Positions 23,257-31,570 of a DNA stretch of 39,685 bases are shown here, piece after piece. The notes beneath the pieces are model-generated. The model ran no database searches. It was given only the letters and a program-made list of their open reading frames with translations, and was not told the origin of the DNA. The stretch is from assembly GCA_900541715.1 (NCBI GenBank), contig UQLI01000021.1, positions 1 through 39,685 of the forward strand, given 5' to 3'. The position numbers and the translations under genes were made by a program. Origin of the DNA: an uncultured Collinsella sp. GTDB taxonomy: Bacteria > Actinomycetota > Coriobacteriia > Coriobacteriales > Coriobacteriaceae. Positions within the stretch are counted from its first letter, which is position 1. Each line of letters begins with the position of its first letter.

Positions 23257-24747
23257 ATGTCAGCTGCAAACGAGAAGGTTGGGGGCGGCACTTACGATGT
23301 CGTTGCCATCACGGCATGTCCAACGGGCATTGCTCACACATTTATGGCGGCCAAAGGGTTGGAAGACCAGGCAGCCAAGATGGGCGTGAGCATTAAGGTC
23401 GAGACTCAGGGTTCGGGCGGCGCTAAAAATGTACTGACCGCGGCAGACATCGCTGGTGCCAAGGGTGTCATCATTGCGGCGGATAAAAATGTCGAGCTCG
23501 ATCGCTTCGATGGCAAGTCGGTTTACTCCTGTGCGGTAACGCGTGGCATTAATGACGCCGAGGAACTTATCAATATTGCGCTTGCGGGCAATGCGCCTAT
23601 TCATCATGTGTCCGGCGGCGCCGCGGTACAGGCGGCTGCCGAGGGCGAGTCCGAGGGCCTGGGCCGCAGGGTCTATAAGGACCTGATGAACGGCGTTTCG
23701 CACATGCTCCCCTTTGTTGTTGGCGGCGGCATCCTCATGGCGCTTTCGTTCTTGCTGGACCAGGCGGGGCTGGGCACGAGCGCATACGGCCACAGCACTC
23801 CGGTCGCGGCCTTCTTTAACCTTGCGGGCAACCAGGCGTTCAACTTTATGCTCCCCATCCTTGCGGGCTATATTGCCATGTCCATTGCTGACCGTCCGGG
23901 CTTGGCCGCGGGCTTTGTGGGTGGCTGGATTGCAAAGCAGGGCTTTACGTTGGGCTATCTCACCACGGCAATGGATGCCGATGCCCAGGCTCAGCTTGTC
24001 TCTGCTGGCTTTTTGGGCGCGCTGCTGGTCGGTTTTGCCGCCGGCATTATCGTCAATGCGCTCAAAAAGGCTGCAAGCGTGCTACCCGAGTCGCTCGACG
24101 GTATCAAGCCCATGCTCATCTACCCCGTGCTGGGCATTCTCTTTACGAGTCTCTTTATGATGGCCGTTAACCCGATTATGGGCGTTATCAACACCGCCAT
24201 TAGCGGCGCGCTCAACGGTCTTTCGGGCACGAGCATCGTTCTTTTGGGCATTATCTGCGCCGGCATGCAGGCGACCGACATGGGTGGTCCCATCAACAAG
24301 GCCGCATATGTCTTTGGCACCGCGGCCCTTGCCGAGCAAACGCTGCAGGGCAATATGATCATGGCTGCCGTCATGGCGGGCGGTATGGTACCGCCGCTGG
24401 TCATCGCGCTCTCCACGACGTTCTTTAAGAACCGCTGGACCGAGGCCGATCGCAAGGCAGGCCTGGTGAACTACATCATGGGTCTGTCGTTTATCACCGA
24501 GGGTGCCATTCCCTTTGCCGCGGCCGATCCGCTTCGCGTGTTGCCCGCCTGCATCCTGGGATCTGCGACCGCCGGCGGTCTGTCGATGCTCTTTGGTTGC
24601 GCGAGCCCCGCTCCGCACGGTGGCGCCTGGGTTATCGCGGTCATCACGAACCCGGTGCAGTACCTGTTGGCCCTTGCTATCGGCGCTGTGGTCGGCTGCT
24701 TGGTTCTGAGCTTCCTTAAGAAGCCTCTCGACAAGGCTACCGAGTAG
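23257..24747 (+). CDS. PTS fructose-family transporter, fused EIIB-EIIC
   Basis: 496 residues. The EIIB domain (~13-110) has the phosphorylation-site Cys21 in ITACPTGIAHTFMAAKGLE. The EIIC domain (~140-490) has about eight to ten membrane segments and the fructose-family signatures MQATDMGGPINKAAY and GLSFITEGAIPFAAADPLRVLPA. There is no EIIA domain and no adjacent EIIA or 1-phosphofructokinase gene, so the phosphate donor and the next step must lie elsewhere. AAAAGGAGG precedes the ATG. It is preceded by two inverted repeats and a DeoR-type regulator, suggesting regulated sugar uptake. The exact sugar is not certain. Confidence 0.92.
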   Translation: MSAANEKVGGGTYDVVAITACPTGIAHTFMAAKGLEDQAAKMGVSIKVETQGSGGAKNVLTAADIAGAKGVIIAADKNVELDRFDGKSVYSCAVTRGINDAEELINIALAGNAPIHHVSGGAAVQAAAEGESEGLGRRVYKDLMNGVSHMLPFVVGGGILMALSFLLDQAGLGTSAYGHSTPVAAFFNLAGNQAFNFMLPILAGYIAMSIADRPGLAAGFVGGWIAKQGFTLGYLTTAMDADAQAQLVSAGFLGALLVGFAAGIIVNALKKAASVLPESLDGIKPMLIYPVLGILFTSLFMMAVNPIMGVINTAISGALNGLSGTSIVLLGIICAGMQATDMGGPINKAAYVFGTAALAEQTLQGNMIMAAVMAGGMVPPLVIALSTTFFKNRWTEADRKAGLVNYIMGLSFITEGAIPFAAADPLRVLPACILGSATAGGLSMLFGCASPAPHGGAWVIAVITNPVQYLLALAIGAVVGCLVLSFLKKPLDKATE

Positions 24748-24773
24748 CGGGAGCGGAAGGGTCTTGCCAATGG

Positions 24774-24811
24774 AAAGGCGGTAACGTCCACCAGGGACGT
24801 TACCGCCTTTT
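24774..24811 (+). terminator. Intrinsic terminator after the PTS gene
   Basis: AAAGGCGGTAACGTC, loop CACCAGG, GACGTTACCGCCTTTT: a 15-bp perfect stem with a T tail. Confidence 0.93.
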
Positions 24812-24827
24812 GCTGTTTGGGGATTTG

Positions 24828-25122
24828 TCTCGATCTGTAACAGGAAGAGAGGGATATGGGTTCCAGATGTTACAAGCTGAGATGTTTTTCCTGGTGGTCC
24901 CATAACGTCTCAATCTGTAACAGGAAGGTCAAAATGCGGGCTCCAGATGTTACAGATCGAGATGATTTCTCCGGTGGGATCCGAATATCTCAATCTGTAA
25001 CATCTTGGGCCGATTTTGACGAGTTATTGTTACAGATTGAGATTTTCCCTTGAGGGGGATTCGAATGTCTCGATCTGTAACGGATAGACCGGAAAATGGG
25101 TTCTAACTGTTACAGATCGAGA
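24828..25122. repeat. Four-unit palindromic array with exact 80-bp period
   Basis: Each unit is a 14-bp arm TCTCRATCTGTAAC, a 27-base centre, an inverted arm GTTACAGATYGAGA, and a 25-base spacer. Left arms start at 24828, 24908, 24988 and 25068; right arms start at 24869, 24949, 25029 and 25109. Seven of eight arms fit the consensus; the first right arm is degenerate (GTTACAAGCTGAGA). The centres and spacers have drifted but keep their exact length and show residual similarity (AGGAAG..., TCCAGATGTTAC). The array lies between the convergent PTS and pseudouridine-synthase genes. Confidence 0.95.
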
Positions 25123-25153
25123 CGTTTTGGGGCCGTGGCTGAGCCATTGCGGC

Positions 25154-25193
25154 AAACCCGCCACAAAGGTGCCTGTCCCCATTGTGGTGGTTT
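25154..25193. repeat. GGGGACAG-type hairpin repeat (copy at the pseudouridine synthase stop)
   Basis: CCGCCACAA, loop AGGTGCCTGTCCCCA, TTGTGGTGG: the same element as 23024-23060 with two changes in the left arm. Its last bases form part of the stop codon of the minus-strand gene. Confidence 0.8.
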
Positions 25194-25851
25194 AGGGCTC
25201 CCAGGGGCAGGGGGCTTCGATGTGGATGTGCTCGCCGGTTACGGGATGCGTGAAGGACACGCTGTGGGCGTGGAGCATCAGGCCGCAGGGGCGCGGCGTT
25301 CCGTACAGGTCGTCGCCAACCAGGGGGTGACGCTCGCTGGCCAGGTGCACGCGAATCTGATGCTTGCGGCCGGTGAGCAGCTCGACATCGATATACGAGC
25401 GCGTGGGCAGGCCACGACGGCTCTTAAGACGCTTGAGCACCTTCACGCGCGTCTGAGACGGCTTGCCGCTGGCGCCGACGCGCATCTTTCGGCTGTCGTG
25501 ACGGTCGCGGGCGATGGGCTTGTCGATGAGCTTCTCGTTCCAGTCGATCTTGCCCTCGGCGAGCGCCAGGTAGTGCTTTTCGAAAGCGTGGTCGATGACC
25601 ATCTGGTCAAAGGCGGGCTGCGTCTGCTTGTCGAGCGAAAACAGCACTACGCCGGTGGTGTCGCGGTCCAGGCGGTTAAGCGGCTGCATGTCGGTCGCGG
25701 CAAAGCCGTCGCCCATCGCCAGCAGCAGGTCGCTGGCGTAGTCGGTGAGCGTGCGCTCGCCGGTGCCGTCGCCGTGGACGATCATGCCGGCGGGCTTGTC
25801 GATGGCCATGAGCCAGGCGTCGCAGTAGAGGACTTGAGGTTCTTCGTTCAC
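25192..25851 (-). CDS. RluA-family pseudouridine synthase
   Basis: 219 residues. It converts uridine to pseudouridine in rRNA or tRNA. The catalytic Asp62 is in NRLDRDTTGVVLF (family HRLDxxTSG, with Asn for His here). DKPAGMIVHG near residue 18 and GRKHQIRVHLA near residue 163 complete the signature. There is no S4 RNA-binding domain, so it is a short RluA/TruC-type member; the target site is unknown. The GTG start at 25851 is preceded on its strand by GAAAGG. It is 15 bases downstream of the U32 gene and co-transcribed with it. Confidence 0.92.
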   Translation of the reverse strand: MNEEPQVLYCDAWLMAIDKPAGMIVHGDGTGERTLTDYASDLLLAMGDGFAATDMQPLNRLDRDTTGVVLFSLDKQTQPAFDQMVIDHAFEKHYLALAEGKIDWNEKLIDKPIARDRHDSRKMRVGASGKPSQTRVKVLKRLKSRRGLPTRSYIDVELLTGRKHQIRVHLASERHPLVGDDLYGTPRPCGLMLHAHSVSFTHPVTGEHIHIEAPCPWEP

Positions 25852-25866
25852 GTGTAAGCCTTTCGG

Positions 25867-28359
25867 TTAGCTGATTCCCACAAACATGCAGCCCGAGGTC
25901 GCCCCGCGTAGGCGGGCGGCGGGCTTGCGGCCGGCCTGCGCTGCTTCGACGGCACGACGGACGCGGGCGACGGCACGGCCCACCTCATCCGTTTCGAGCA
26001 GCGTTCCGTCCACCATGAGACGACGCACGCCGGCATCGAGCAGCTGAGGGACCTGCGGCGTGAGGTCGATGGGATAGGCATCGTACAGGCGAGAGCGGCC
26101 GTGGATATCGGTGCGGACAGGCATGACCTTTCCGTCGACATTCTTGAGCGAGAGCTTGCGGGCACGCAGGCGGCAGTTGGCACAATCGTGGATGCAGCCG
26201 TTGGCAACCTGCAGAATGCAATGCTCGCTTGTCATGACGCGCGGGCGGCCAAAGACGGTGATGCCCAGAGCCGCGGGCGCCGCGGCGCCGAGCGAGACAA
26301 TCTCGTCGAGCGTAATCTCGGGCGAGAGCCAAAACGCACCGGCTCCGCGCTCGGCAAGCGCCTCCATGCAGGCCGTGTTATGCACCGGCAGGCAAGAGCG
26401 AATTTCGGCCGTGGCGCCGGCATGCGCGGCTACGGCTAGCTCGGAGATATTGCCGACGGCGACGGTGACTCCAGCATTGATCCAGGGATCGACGCGCTCG
26501 TGGTCGACGGCGCGGCAGACCTCGTCGAGTACGGGTACGATGCCCCGCTCAAGCGCATCGGCGGGGGAGAGCCCGGCCGCATCGAGCGCATCGGTGGTCA
26601 TGTAGATGCTCGTCGCACCCTCCGCGCGGGCTGCCTCGGCAGCTTCGAGCGAGGTGACGGTGGCGCAGATCTGCGGCTCGTCGCGGTAATGCGTGGGCAT
26701 GGCGCGCGTACATTTGTCGAGCACCGGCAACTCGAGCGTTTTCGCGCGCTCCTCGTACGGCGCCAGAATGGACTCCTCCAAGGCTTTACAGGCGGCGGCG
26801 CGCACCTTGTGCACGGCGGAGAAGCCCATACCGCAGCCCTCATCGAGCGCCACATCAAAGCTTGCTGCCTCAAAGGGCGAGGAGCCCATGCGGCCTACAT
26901 GCTCCACCAGGTCTGCCGCCTCGACGGCGCGGGTCTTGGCGGCCTCGACGGTGAAGCCCGTGGCGGTGGCGGTGAGCGCGGGGTTGTCACAGCAGGTGAG
27001 TGTGACAGTAAACGGCTCGCCCAGGCGCGCCACGACGGACACGTCAACAGCTCGGCGGCGCAGCACATCGCGCTTGAGCGCGGTGCCGGCGGCGTCGATG
27101 GCGCGCTGACTGCGAATCACGCGGACACGGCAGCCCTCGGGCATGCTGCGGGGCACGCGGCACTCAATGATGTCACCGGCGGCGGCATCATCGGCGGCAA
27201 TGGTGGTCAGGAACTGGTCAAACTCGTTATCGTGGCGAAGCTCCAGCAGGTCGCCTTTGCCCACGGGCTCAAACAGCTCAATGCGGGCGATGGCGGCGCG
27301 GCGACGGCGGTCGTCGGGCTTGAGGCCGCGCACATCGCGGTTGGCCGGGCGGCTGCCCAGCACCGTGCCCACGATCTGGCCGCGGTTGTTGGAACGCTCA
27401 TAGCTCATCATCTCGTCGCCCGAGGTGCCGTCCTGATAGGCGTGCGTAAAGTCGCGGTTGAAGCAGCGCTTGAGCTGGCGCTGGCGGGCGGCTTCCTCGT
27501 CCTTGGCAACGGCGGCTCCGGATAGCATGTCGTCAATTTCGTGACGATACACATCAACGATGGAGTACACGTAATCGGGTGATTTCATGCGGCCCTCGAG
27601 CTTGAGCGATGCGGCGCCGGCGTCATACAGACGGCGAACAAGCAGCGACGTGTTGGTGTCGCGCGGGCACAGCGCGCGCTCGCGACCGGCAGGGGAGAGC
27701 GAGCGGCCGTTCTCGTCAATTAGCTCGTAGGGTAGGCGGCAGGGCTGGGCGCACATGCCGCGGTTGGCCGAGCGGCCAGCCATGGCAAAGCTCGACAGCA
27801 GGCACAGACCCGAGTAGCAAAAGCAGATGGCACCGTGGCTAAAGACCTCCAGGTCCACATCGGGCGCGGCGTTGTGAATGACGGCGATCTCGTCGATGGA
27901 GAGCTCGCGCGAGAGGGTCACGCGGTCGGCGCCCTGCTCGCGGCACCAAAGCGTTCCGCGGTCATCATGGATGTTCGCCTGGGTCGAGATGTGCGTCTCG
28001 ATGCCGGGCATCGTGCGCTTGACCTCAAAGAACAGGCCCCAGTCCTGGATGATGAAGGCGTCGGCGCCCAGCGTGGAGCAGCGATGGATGAGTTGCAGCG
28101 CATCGCCCATCTCGGACTGCTTGATGACGATGTTGACCGTGACGTAGACGCGCGACCCGGCTAGATGTGCGGCGCGGCAGGCTTGCTCAAAGGCCTCGTC
28201 GGTAAAGTTGGTGGCCTTGCGGCGGGCGTTGAAGCTGCCCATGCCGCAATAGATGGCGTCTGCCCCCGCGGCGAGTGCGGCGGCAAAGGGCTCGGGCCCT
28301 CCGGCGGGCGCCAAAAGCTCGGGTCTGCGGTTGGTGGTTCGACTGGCGGTTGCGGTCAT
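25867..28359 (-). CDS. Large U32-family protein (RlhA/TrhP-type RNA hydroxylation candidate)
   Basis: 830 residues. It begins RPELLAPAGGPEPFAAALAAGADAIY, the U32 N-terminus, followed by FNARRKATNFT and the conserved cysteine cluster ICFCYSGLCLLSS...GMCAQPCRLPY (~180-210), then SLKLEGRMKSPDYV. A middle region (~300-550) looks like the DUF3656-type insert. The C-terminal barrel repeat holds CILQVANGCIHDCANC. U32 proteins were annotated as peptidases, but several hydroxylate 23S rRNA or tRNA through a prephenate-linked, iron-sulfur dependent route. Neighbouring rluA-type gene supports RNA modification. It is longer than E. coli RlhA (about 650 residues). The ATG follows GAAAGGCAGGA. Confidence 0.85.
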   Translation of the reverse strand: MTATASRTTNRRPELLAPAGGPEPFAAALAAGADAIYCGMGSFNARRKATNFTDEAFEQACRAAHLAGSRVYVTVNIVIKQSEMGDALQLIHRCSTLGADAFIIQDWGLFFEVKRTMPGIETHISTQANIHDDRGTLWCREQGADRVTLSRELSIDEIAVIHNAAPDVDLEVFSHGAICFCYSGLCLLSSFAMAGRSANRGMCAQPCRLPYELIDENGRSLSPAGRERALCPRDTNTSLLVRRLYDAGAASLKLEGRMKSPDYVYSIVDVYRHEIDDMLSGAAVAKDEEAARQRQLKRCFNRDFTHAYQDGTSGDEMMSYERSNNRGQIVGTVLGSRPANRDVRGLKPDDRRRRAAIARIELFEPVGKGDLLELRHDNEFDQFLTTIAADDAAAGDIIECRVPRSMPEGCRVRVIRSQRAIDAAGTALKRDVLRRRAVDVSVVARLGEPFTVTLTCCDNPALTATATGFTVEAAKTRAVEAADLVEHVGRMGSSPFEAASFDVALDEGCGMGFSAVHKVRAAACKALEESILAPYEERAKTLELPVLDKCTRAMPTHYRDEPQICATVTSLEAAEAARAEGATSIYMTTDALDAAGLSPADALERGIVPVLDEVCRAVDHERVDPWINAGVTVAVGNISELAVAAHAGATAEIRSCLPVHNTACMEALAERGAGAFWLSPEITLDEIVSLGAAAPAALGITVFGRPRVMTSEHCILQVANGCIHDCANCRLRARKLSLKNVDGKVMPVRTDIHGRSRLYDAYPIDLTPQVPQLLDAGVRRLMVDGTLLETDEVGRAVARVRRAVEAAQAGRKPAARLRGATSGCMFVGIS

Positions 28360-28515
28360 ATCCTGCCTTTCAAAATGCTCAGATATTCAAAAGTATAGTG
28401 GCGTCGCTGCGATGGACGATGCCCGCAGCCTAAGCAGGACAAAGTCTTCAGCAGCTTGGACTGGCTGCTCCACATGAGAACCGTTCAGCGGTTCGGGGAA
28501 ACCGTTGGGCGATAA

Positions 28516-28570
28516 AATATTCTCGCAAGCTGATAATATTCTTGCATCAAACAGAAACCTTGAGTACTAT
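28516..28570 (+). promoter_or_regulatory. ridA promoter with overlapping direct repeat
   Basis: -35 TTGCAT (28542-28547), 17-base spacer, -10 TACTAT (28565-28570). The 12-mer AATATTCTYGCA occurs at 28516-28527 and 28535-28546, 19 bases apart, and the second copy covers most of the -35. This looks like a repressor or activator site. The rest of the 28360-28515 gap shows no gene. Confidence 0.65.
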
Positions 28571-28578
28571 CCCAATCA

Positions 28579-28626
28579 AGCGCGGTGTTCAGACCGAACT
28601 GTGCCTCCCGGTGTGAACACCGCGCT
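28579..28626 (+). promoter_or_regulatory. Leader hairpin of ridA
   Basis: AGCGCGGTGTTCA (28579-28591) and TGAACACCGCGCT (28614-28626) are a perfect 13-bp inverted repeat with a 22-base loop. It begins about 9 bases after the -10, so it would form the very 5' end of the mRNA and could stabilise it, or act as an operator. Confidence 0.6.
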
Positions 28627-28659
28627 CACGCTCTCTCAATTGATCGTAAGGAGAAAAAC

Positions 28660-29037
28660 ATGAGCAAGACCGTCGTGTCTTCCGATAACGCACCCGCAGC
28701 CATCGGACCGTATTCCCCCGGTATCCAGACCGGCAACATGGTGTTCCTGTCCGGCCAGCTGGGCATCGACCCCGCAACCGGCAAGATGCCCGAGGGCGTC
28801 GAGGCCCAGGCCAAGCAGTCCCTTGCTAACGTCGAGGCCCTGCTGGCTGCCGCCGGCGCTACGTTTGCCGATGTCGTCAAGACCACGGTCTACCTGGCCG
28901 ACATTGCCGACTTCGCTGCCGTGAACGAGATCTACGCCTCCAAGTTCGAGGCTCCGTTCCCCGCGCGCAGCGCTTTCCAGGTTGCCGCCCTTCCGGCTGG
29001 CGGTCTGGTCGAGATCGAGGTCGTCGCCGCTCTCTAA
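28660..29037 (+). CDS. ridA: RidA family reactive enamine/imine deaminase
   Basis: 125 residues. RidA hydrolyses reactive 2-aminoacrylate-type intermediates released by PLP enzymes. Family motifs: IGPYSPGIQTGNMVFLSGQLGIDP at residues 15-38, the active-site Arg103 in PARSAFQVAALP, and the terminal VEIEVVAAL with the conserved Glu. AAGGAG precedes the ATG. It is a single-gene unit with its own promoter and terminator. The adjoining YheO-type regulator and purine genes may be functionally linked, but no direct evidence is seen. Confidence 0.96.
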   Translation: MSKTVVSSDNAPAAIGPYSPGIQTGNMVFLSGQLGIDPATGKMPEGVEAQAKQSLANVEALLAAAGATFADVVKTTVYLADIADFAAVNEIYASKFEAPFPARSAFQVAALPAGGLVEIEVVAAL

Positions 29038-29066
29038 GGCGTTGGCAACAACTAAACACGACATGC

Positions 29067-29105
29067 AAAAAGACCCTGCAGCGCGTGCGAGCTGCAGGGT
29101 CTTTT
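29067..29105. terminator. Bidirectional terminator between ridA and the YheO-type regulator
   Basis: AAAAAGACCCTGCAGC, loop GCGTGCGA, GCTGCAGGGTCTTTT: a strong stem with T-runs on both strands, between convergent genes. Confidence 0.93.
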
Positions 29106-29149
29106 GCCAAGTGACGGATCGCTTGTGGAGCCGCGCTCCATTTTGCTCG

Positions 29150-29806
29150 TTAGCCCTCTTTGCGAACTCTTTGCAGGTAGCGGTAGACGCTGGGCTCTGA
29201 GATGCCCAGCGCGGCGGCGGCGCAGGCCACGGCGCCCTTGAGCATGAACACCCCGTTGCCGTTGAGGTGGCGAATGACATCCACGCGGTCGCTCTGACCA
29301 AGCGACGCTACATCCAGCCCGCGCGCGCTCAGCAACTCGGCAATGCTGCGGTCGATGAGCTCCTGTGTGGACTCCGAAAGGCTTTCGACCTCGATAGGGG
29401 CGGGCTCCGTGCGCGTCGGCGCCGCGTCGAAGCACGCCATGAGCTGCTGCGCCATGGCGTTGATGGAGCGTACGGTCGAGAGGTCGGTGTTGACGCAGAG
29501 CATACCGACGATCTCGTCATTCTCGCGGATAAAGTACGTCGCTGACTCCAACGTCTTGCCTCCGGCGCCGCGGCCCTCGTAGCCCGTAATAAACGGCAGG
29601 TCGCGATACTTGGCGTCGTGCATGATCTTGAGTGCCAGATCGGTGGCGGGACCGCCGACCTTGCGGCCGCTCACGATGCCGTTGCGAATATCGACGATGG
29701 CGTGGTCGGGATCCGAGAAATCGTGCAGCACGATTTCGCTGTTTTTGCCGAGTATCTGCTCCAGAAAATCGACCATCGGCAAAAAGCGACGTACGGTCTC
29801 GTTCAC
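29150..29806 (-). CDS. YheO/DauR-type transcriptional regulator (PAS-like plus HTH)
   Basis: 218 residues. The N-terminal YheO-like sensor domain (~5-115) shows LEQILGKNSEIVLHDFSDPDHAIVDIRNG, SGRKVGGPATDLAL, YEGRGAGGKTLESATYFI and IVGMLCVNTDLS. The C-terminal HTH (~155-215) shows RLDVIRHLNGNGVFMLKGAVACAAAALGISEPSVYRYLQRVRK-type sequence. Relatives sense D-amino acids or similar small molecules. The start is GTG 29806, chosen for AAAGGAG six bases upstream on its strand; longer in-frame starts at 29857 and 29947 lack such a site. It is divergent from the purine permease at 30159 and is the best candidate regulator of that cluster. Confidence 0.88.
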   Translation of the reverse strand: MNETVRRFLPMVDFLEQILGKNSEIVLHDFSDPDHAIVDIRNGIVSGRKVGGPATDLALKIMHDAKYRDLPFITGYEGRGAGGKTLESATYFIRENDEIVGMLCVNTDLSTVRSINAMAQQLMACFDAAPTRTEPAPIEVESLSESTQELIDRSIAELLSARGLDVASLGQSDRVDVIRHLNGNGVFMLKGAVACAAAALGISEPSVYRYLQRVRKEG

Positions 29807-30042
29807 GGGCAACTCCTTTGGGTGAAATCGGAAATGTTCATAACAATTTTTTCTCATGGTAACACGCTGCCCATCATCTCGTATATCCGCAGGTACATTG
29901 CGTAATGCAGACGAACGGTAGGAATTTAGCGGTAAACGGTTGACCAAAAGAAATGTTAGATGTTATTTTGACCAGACACTTTCCTGACCTGCGGAAATGC
30001 GTAATTTCAGCTGAAGAATAGTCTGATAACAAAAAATTATTA

Positions 30043-30071
30043 TTGAGAATGAGAATCATCTTTAATACGAT
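30043..30071 (+). promoter_or_regulatory. Promoter of the purine permease with a Fur-like box
   Basis: -35 TTGAGA (30043-30048), 17-base spacer, -10 TACGAT (30066-30071). The spacer holds GAGAATGAGAATCATCTTT (30045-30063), which matches the 19-base Fur box consensus GATAATGATAATCATTATC at 14 positions. The rest of 29807-30158 is A/T-rich, with two TTGACCA copies (29940, 29968) and no gene. Confidence 0.5.
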
Positions 30072-30158
30072 ATGCAATGAAGGCACAACCTCAACCCCGC
30101 ACTGCGTCACAATAGAGCGTTAGATGCGAAAACAACTACTTCGAGGATTGGTGGTCAA

Positions 30159-31553
30159 ATGACCCAGGAGACGGTTACGAACGGCACTGAAGCCCTGTTC
30201 ACTCGCGAAGGCATGCCTCCCGTTAAGGAAATGATCCCGTGTGCCCTTCAGCACGTGCTGGCATCGTTTGCCGGCATCATTACCCCGGCGGTCATCATGG
30301 CCGGCGTCTACGGTTTTAATAGCCAGCAGAGCACCGACATCATCCAGGTCGCGCTCATTCTTTCGGCAATCGACACGGCCCTTCAGGCCTTCGCTCCCTT
30401 CCGTCGCATCGGCGGCGGCCTGCCCATCGTCATGGGCGTTTCGTTCGCGTTCCTGCCGGCTCTGCAGGCCATGGGTGCCTCGGGCTTTAGCTTTGGTGCG
30501 CTGCTGGGTGGCGAGATCGTCGGCGGCGCCGTCGCGGTCCTCTTTGGTCTGGCCTACAGCAAGATCAAGTGGCTGTTCCCGCCCGTCGTGACCGGTACGG
30601 TCATCTTCTCCATCGGCGTTTCGCTGTATCCCACGGCCGTCAAGTATATGGCCGGCGGTATGGGTACGCCGCTGTGGGGTACCCCGCAGGCCTGGTGCGT
30701 CGCTCTTATCACCTTCGCCGTGGTCTTTGCGCTCGCCAACTTTGGCAAGGGCACGCTCAAGCTGGGATCCGTGTTCTTTGGCATGATCGTTGGTATGATC
30801 GTCTCCATCCCCTTTGGCATGATTGACTTCTCCAGCGTCGCCACCGCTCAGGTCTTCGCCCTTCCCAAGCTCATGCCCTACGCGCTCGAGTTTGATCCCG
30901 AGGTCTGCATTACCCTCGCCGTCGTGTTCCCCATGGTTGCTATTCAGGTTATCGGTGACGTCTCCGCCGCCTGCCTGGGCTCCATCGACCGTATGCCCAC
31001 CGAGCGCGAGCTCTCCGGCGCTATCGTGTCCCAGGGCCTCACTTCTATGGTCGGCGGCCTGCTGGGCGGTCTTCCCACCAGCGCCCTTGGCCAGAACGTG
31101 GGCATCATCTGCTCTAACAAGGTCGTCAACAAGTGGGTCTTTGTGATCATCGCGGCCGTCTTTGCCATCGCCGGCCTGTTCCCGCAGCTCTCTGCCGTCC
31201 TTTCCGCTATCCCGCAGCCCGTCATCGGCGGCGCGACCGTCGGCGTCTTTGGCACCATCACCATGAACGGCGTGCGCATGTTCACCCGCGAGGGCCTCAC
31301 GCAGCGCACTACCACTATCGTCGGCACCTCCGTCGTCTTTGGCCTGGGTATCTGGATGGCCAGCGGTTGCCTTGCCGGCGAGGGTATGCCCGCCTGGGTG
31401 TCCACCGTCATCGGCTCCAATGCCGTAACCCCCACCGCCATCATGGCCATTGTCCTTAACCTGATCCTTCCGCAGACGCCGGTCGTGGCTCAGCACATCG
31501 ATGCTGCCAAGGACGCTGCCGTGGATCTGGTCTTGCCCGAGAGCAAGAAGTAA
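30159..31553 (+). CDS. NCS2 nucleobase:cation symporter (xanthine/uracil/urate permease family)
   Basis: 464 residues, about 12-14 membrane segments. Family marks: CALQHVLASFAGIITPAVI in the first segment, GGLPIVMGVSFAFLPAL, FPMVAIQVIGDVSA, and GLPTSALGQNVGIICSNKV, which contains the QNxG substrate motif; the usual following Thr is replaced. The protein should import a purine (xanthine, urate or a relative). The ATG lies 12 bases after GAGG, a weak site. It is first in the purine cluster, behind a promoter with a Fur-like box, and is followed by hairpin-rich spacer DNA and ssnA. Confidence 0.92.
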   Translation: MTQETVTNGTEALFTREGMPPVKEMIPCALQHVLASFAGIITPAVIMAGVYGFNSQQSTDIIQVALILSAIDTALQAFAPFRRIGGGLPIVMGVSFAFLPALQAMGASGFSFGALLGGEIVGGAVAVLFGLAYSKIKWLFPPVVTGTVIFSIGVSLYPTAVKYMAGGMGTPLWGTPQAWCVALITFAVVFALANFGKGTLKLGSVFFGMIVGMIVSIPFGMIDFSSVATAQVFALPKLMPYALEFDPEVCITLAVVFPMVAIQVIGDVSAACLGSIDRMPTERELSGAIVSQGLTSMVGGLLGGLPTSALGQNVGIICSNKVVNKWVFVIIAAVFAIAGLFPQLSAVLSAIPQPVIGGATVGVFGTITMNGVRMFTREGLTQRTTTIVGTSVVFGLGIWMASGCLAGEGMPAWVSTVIGSNAVTPTAIMAIVLNLILPQTPVVAQHIDAAKDAAVDLVLPESKK

Positions 31554-31570
31554 CCAATTCGGTGCTATTC

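Noticed and set aside
24828..25122. CRISPR array
   Set aside because: Repeats are 14-bp arms in alternating orientation, spacers show mutual similarity, and no cas gene is near.
30120..31496. A 458-codon open frame on the minus strand
   Set aside because: Antisense to the NCS2 permease; the translation is a His/Asp/Gly-rich low-complexity shadow.
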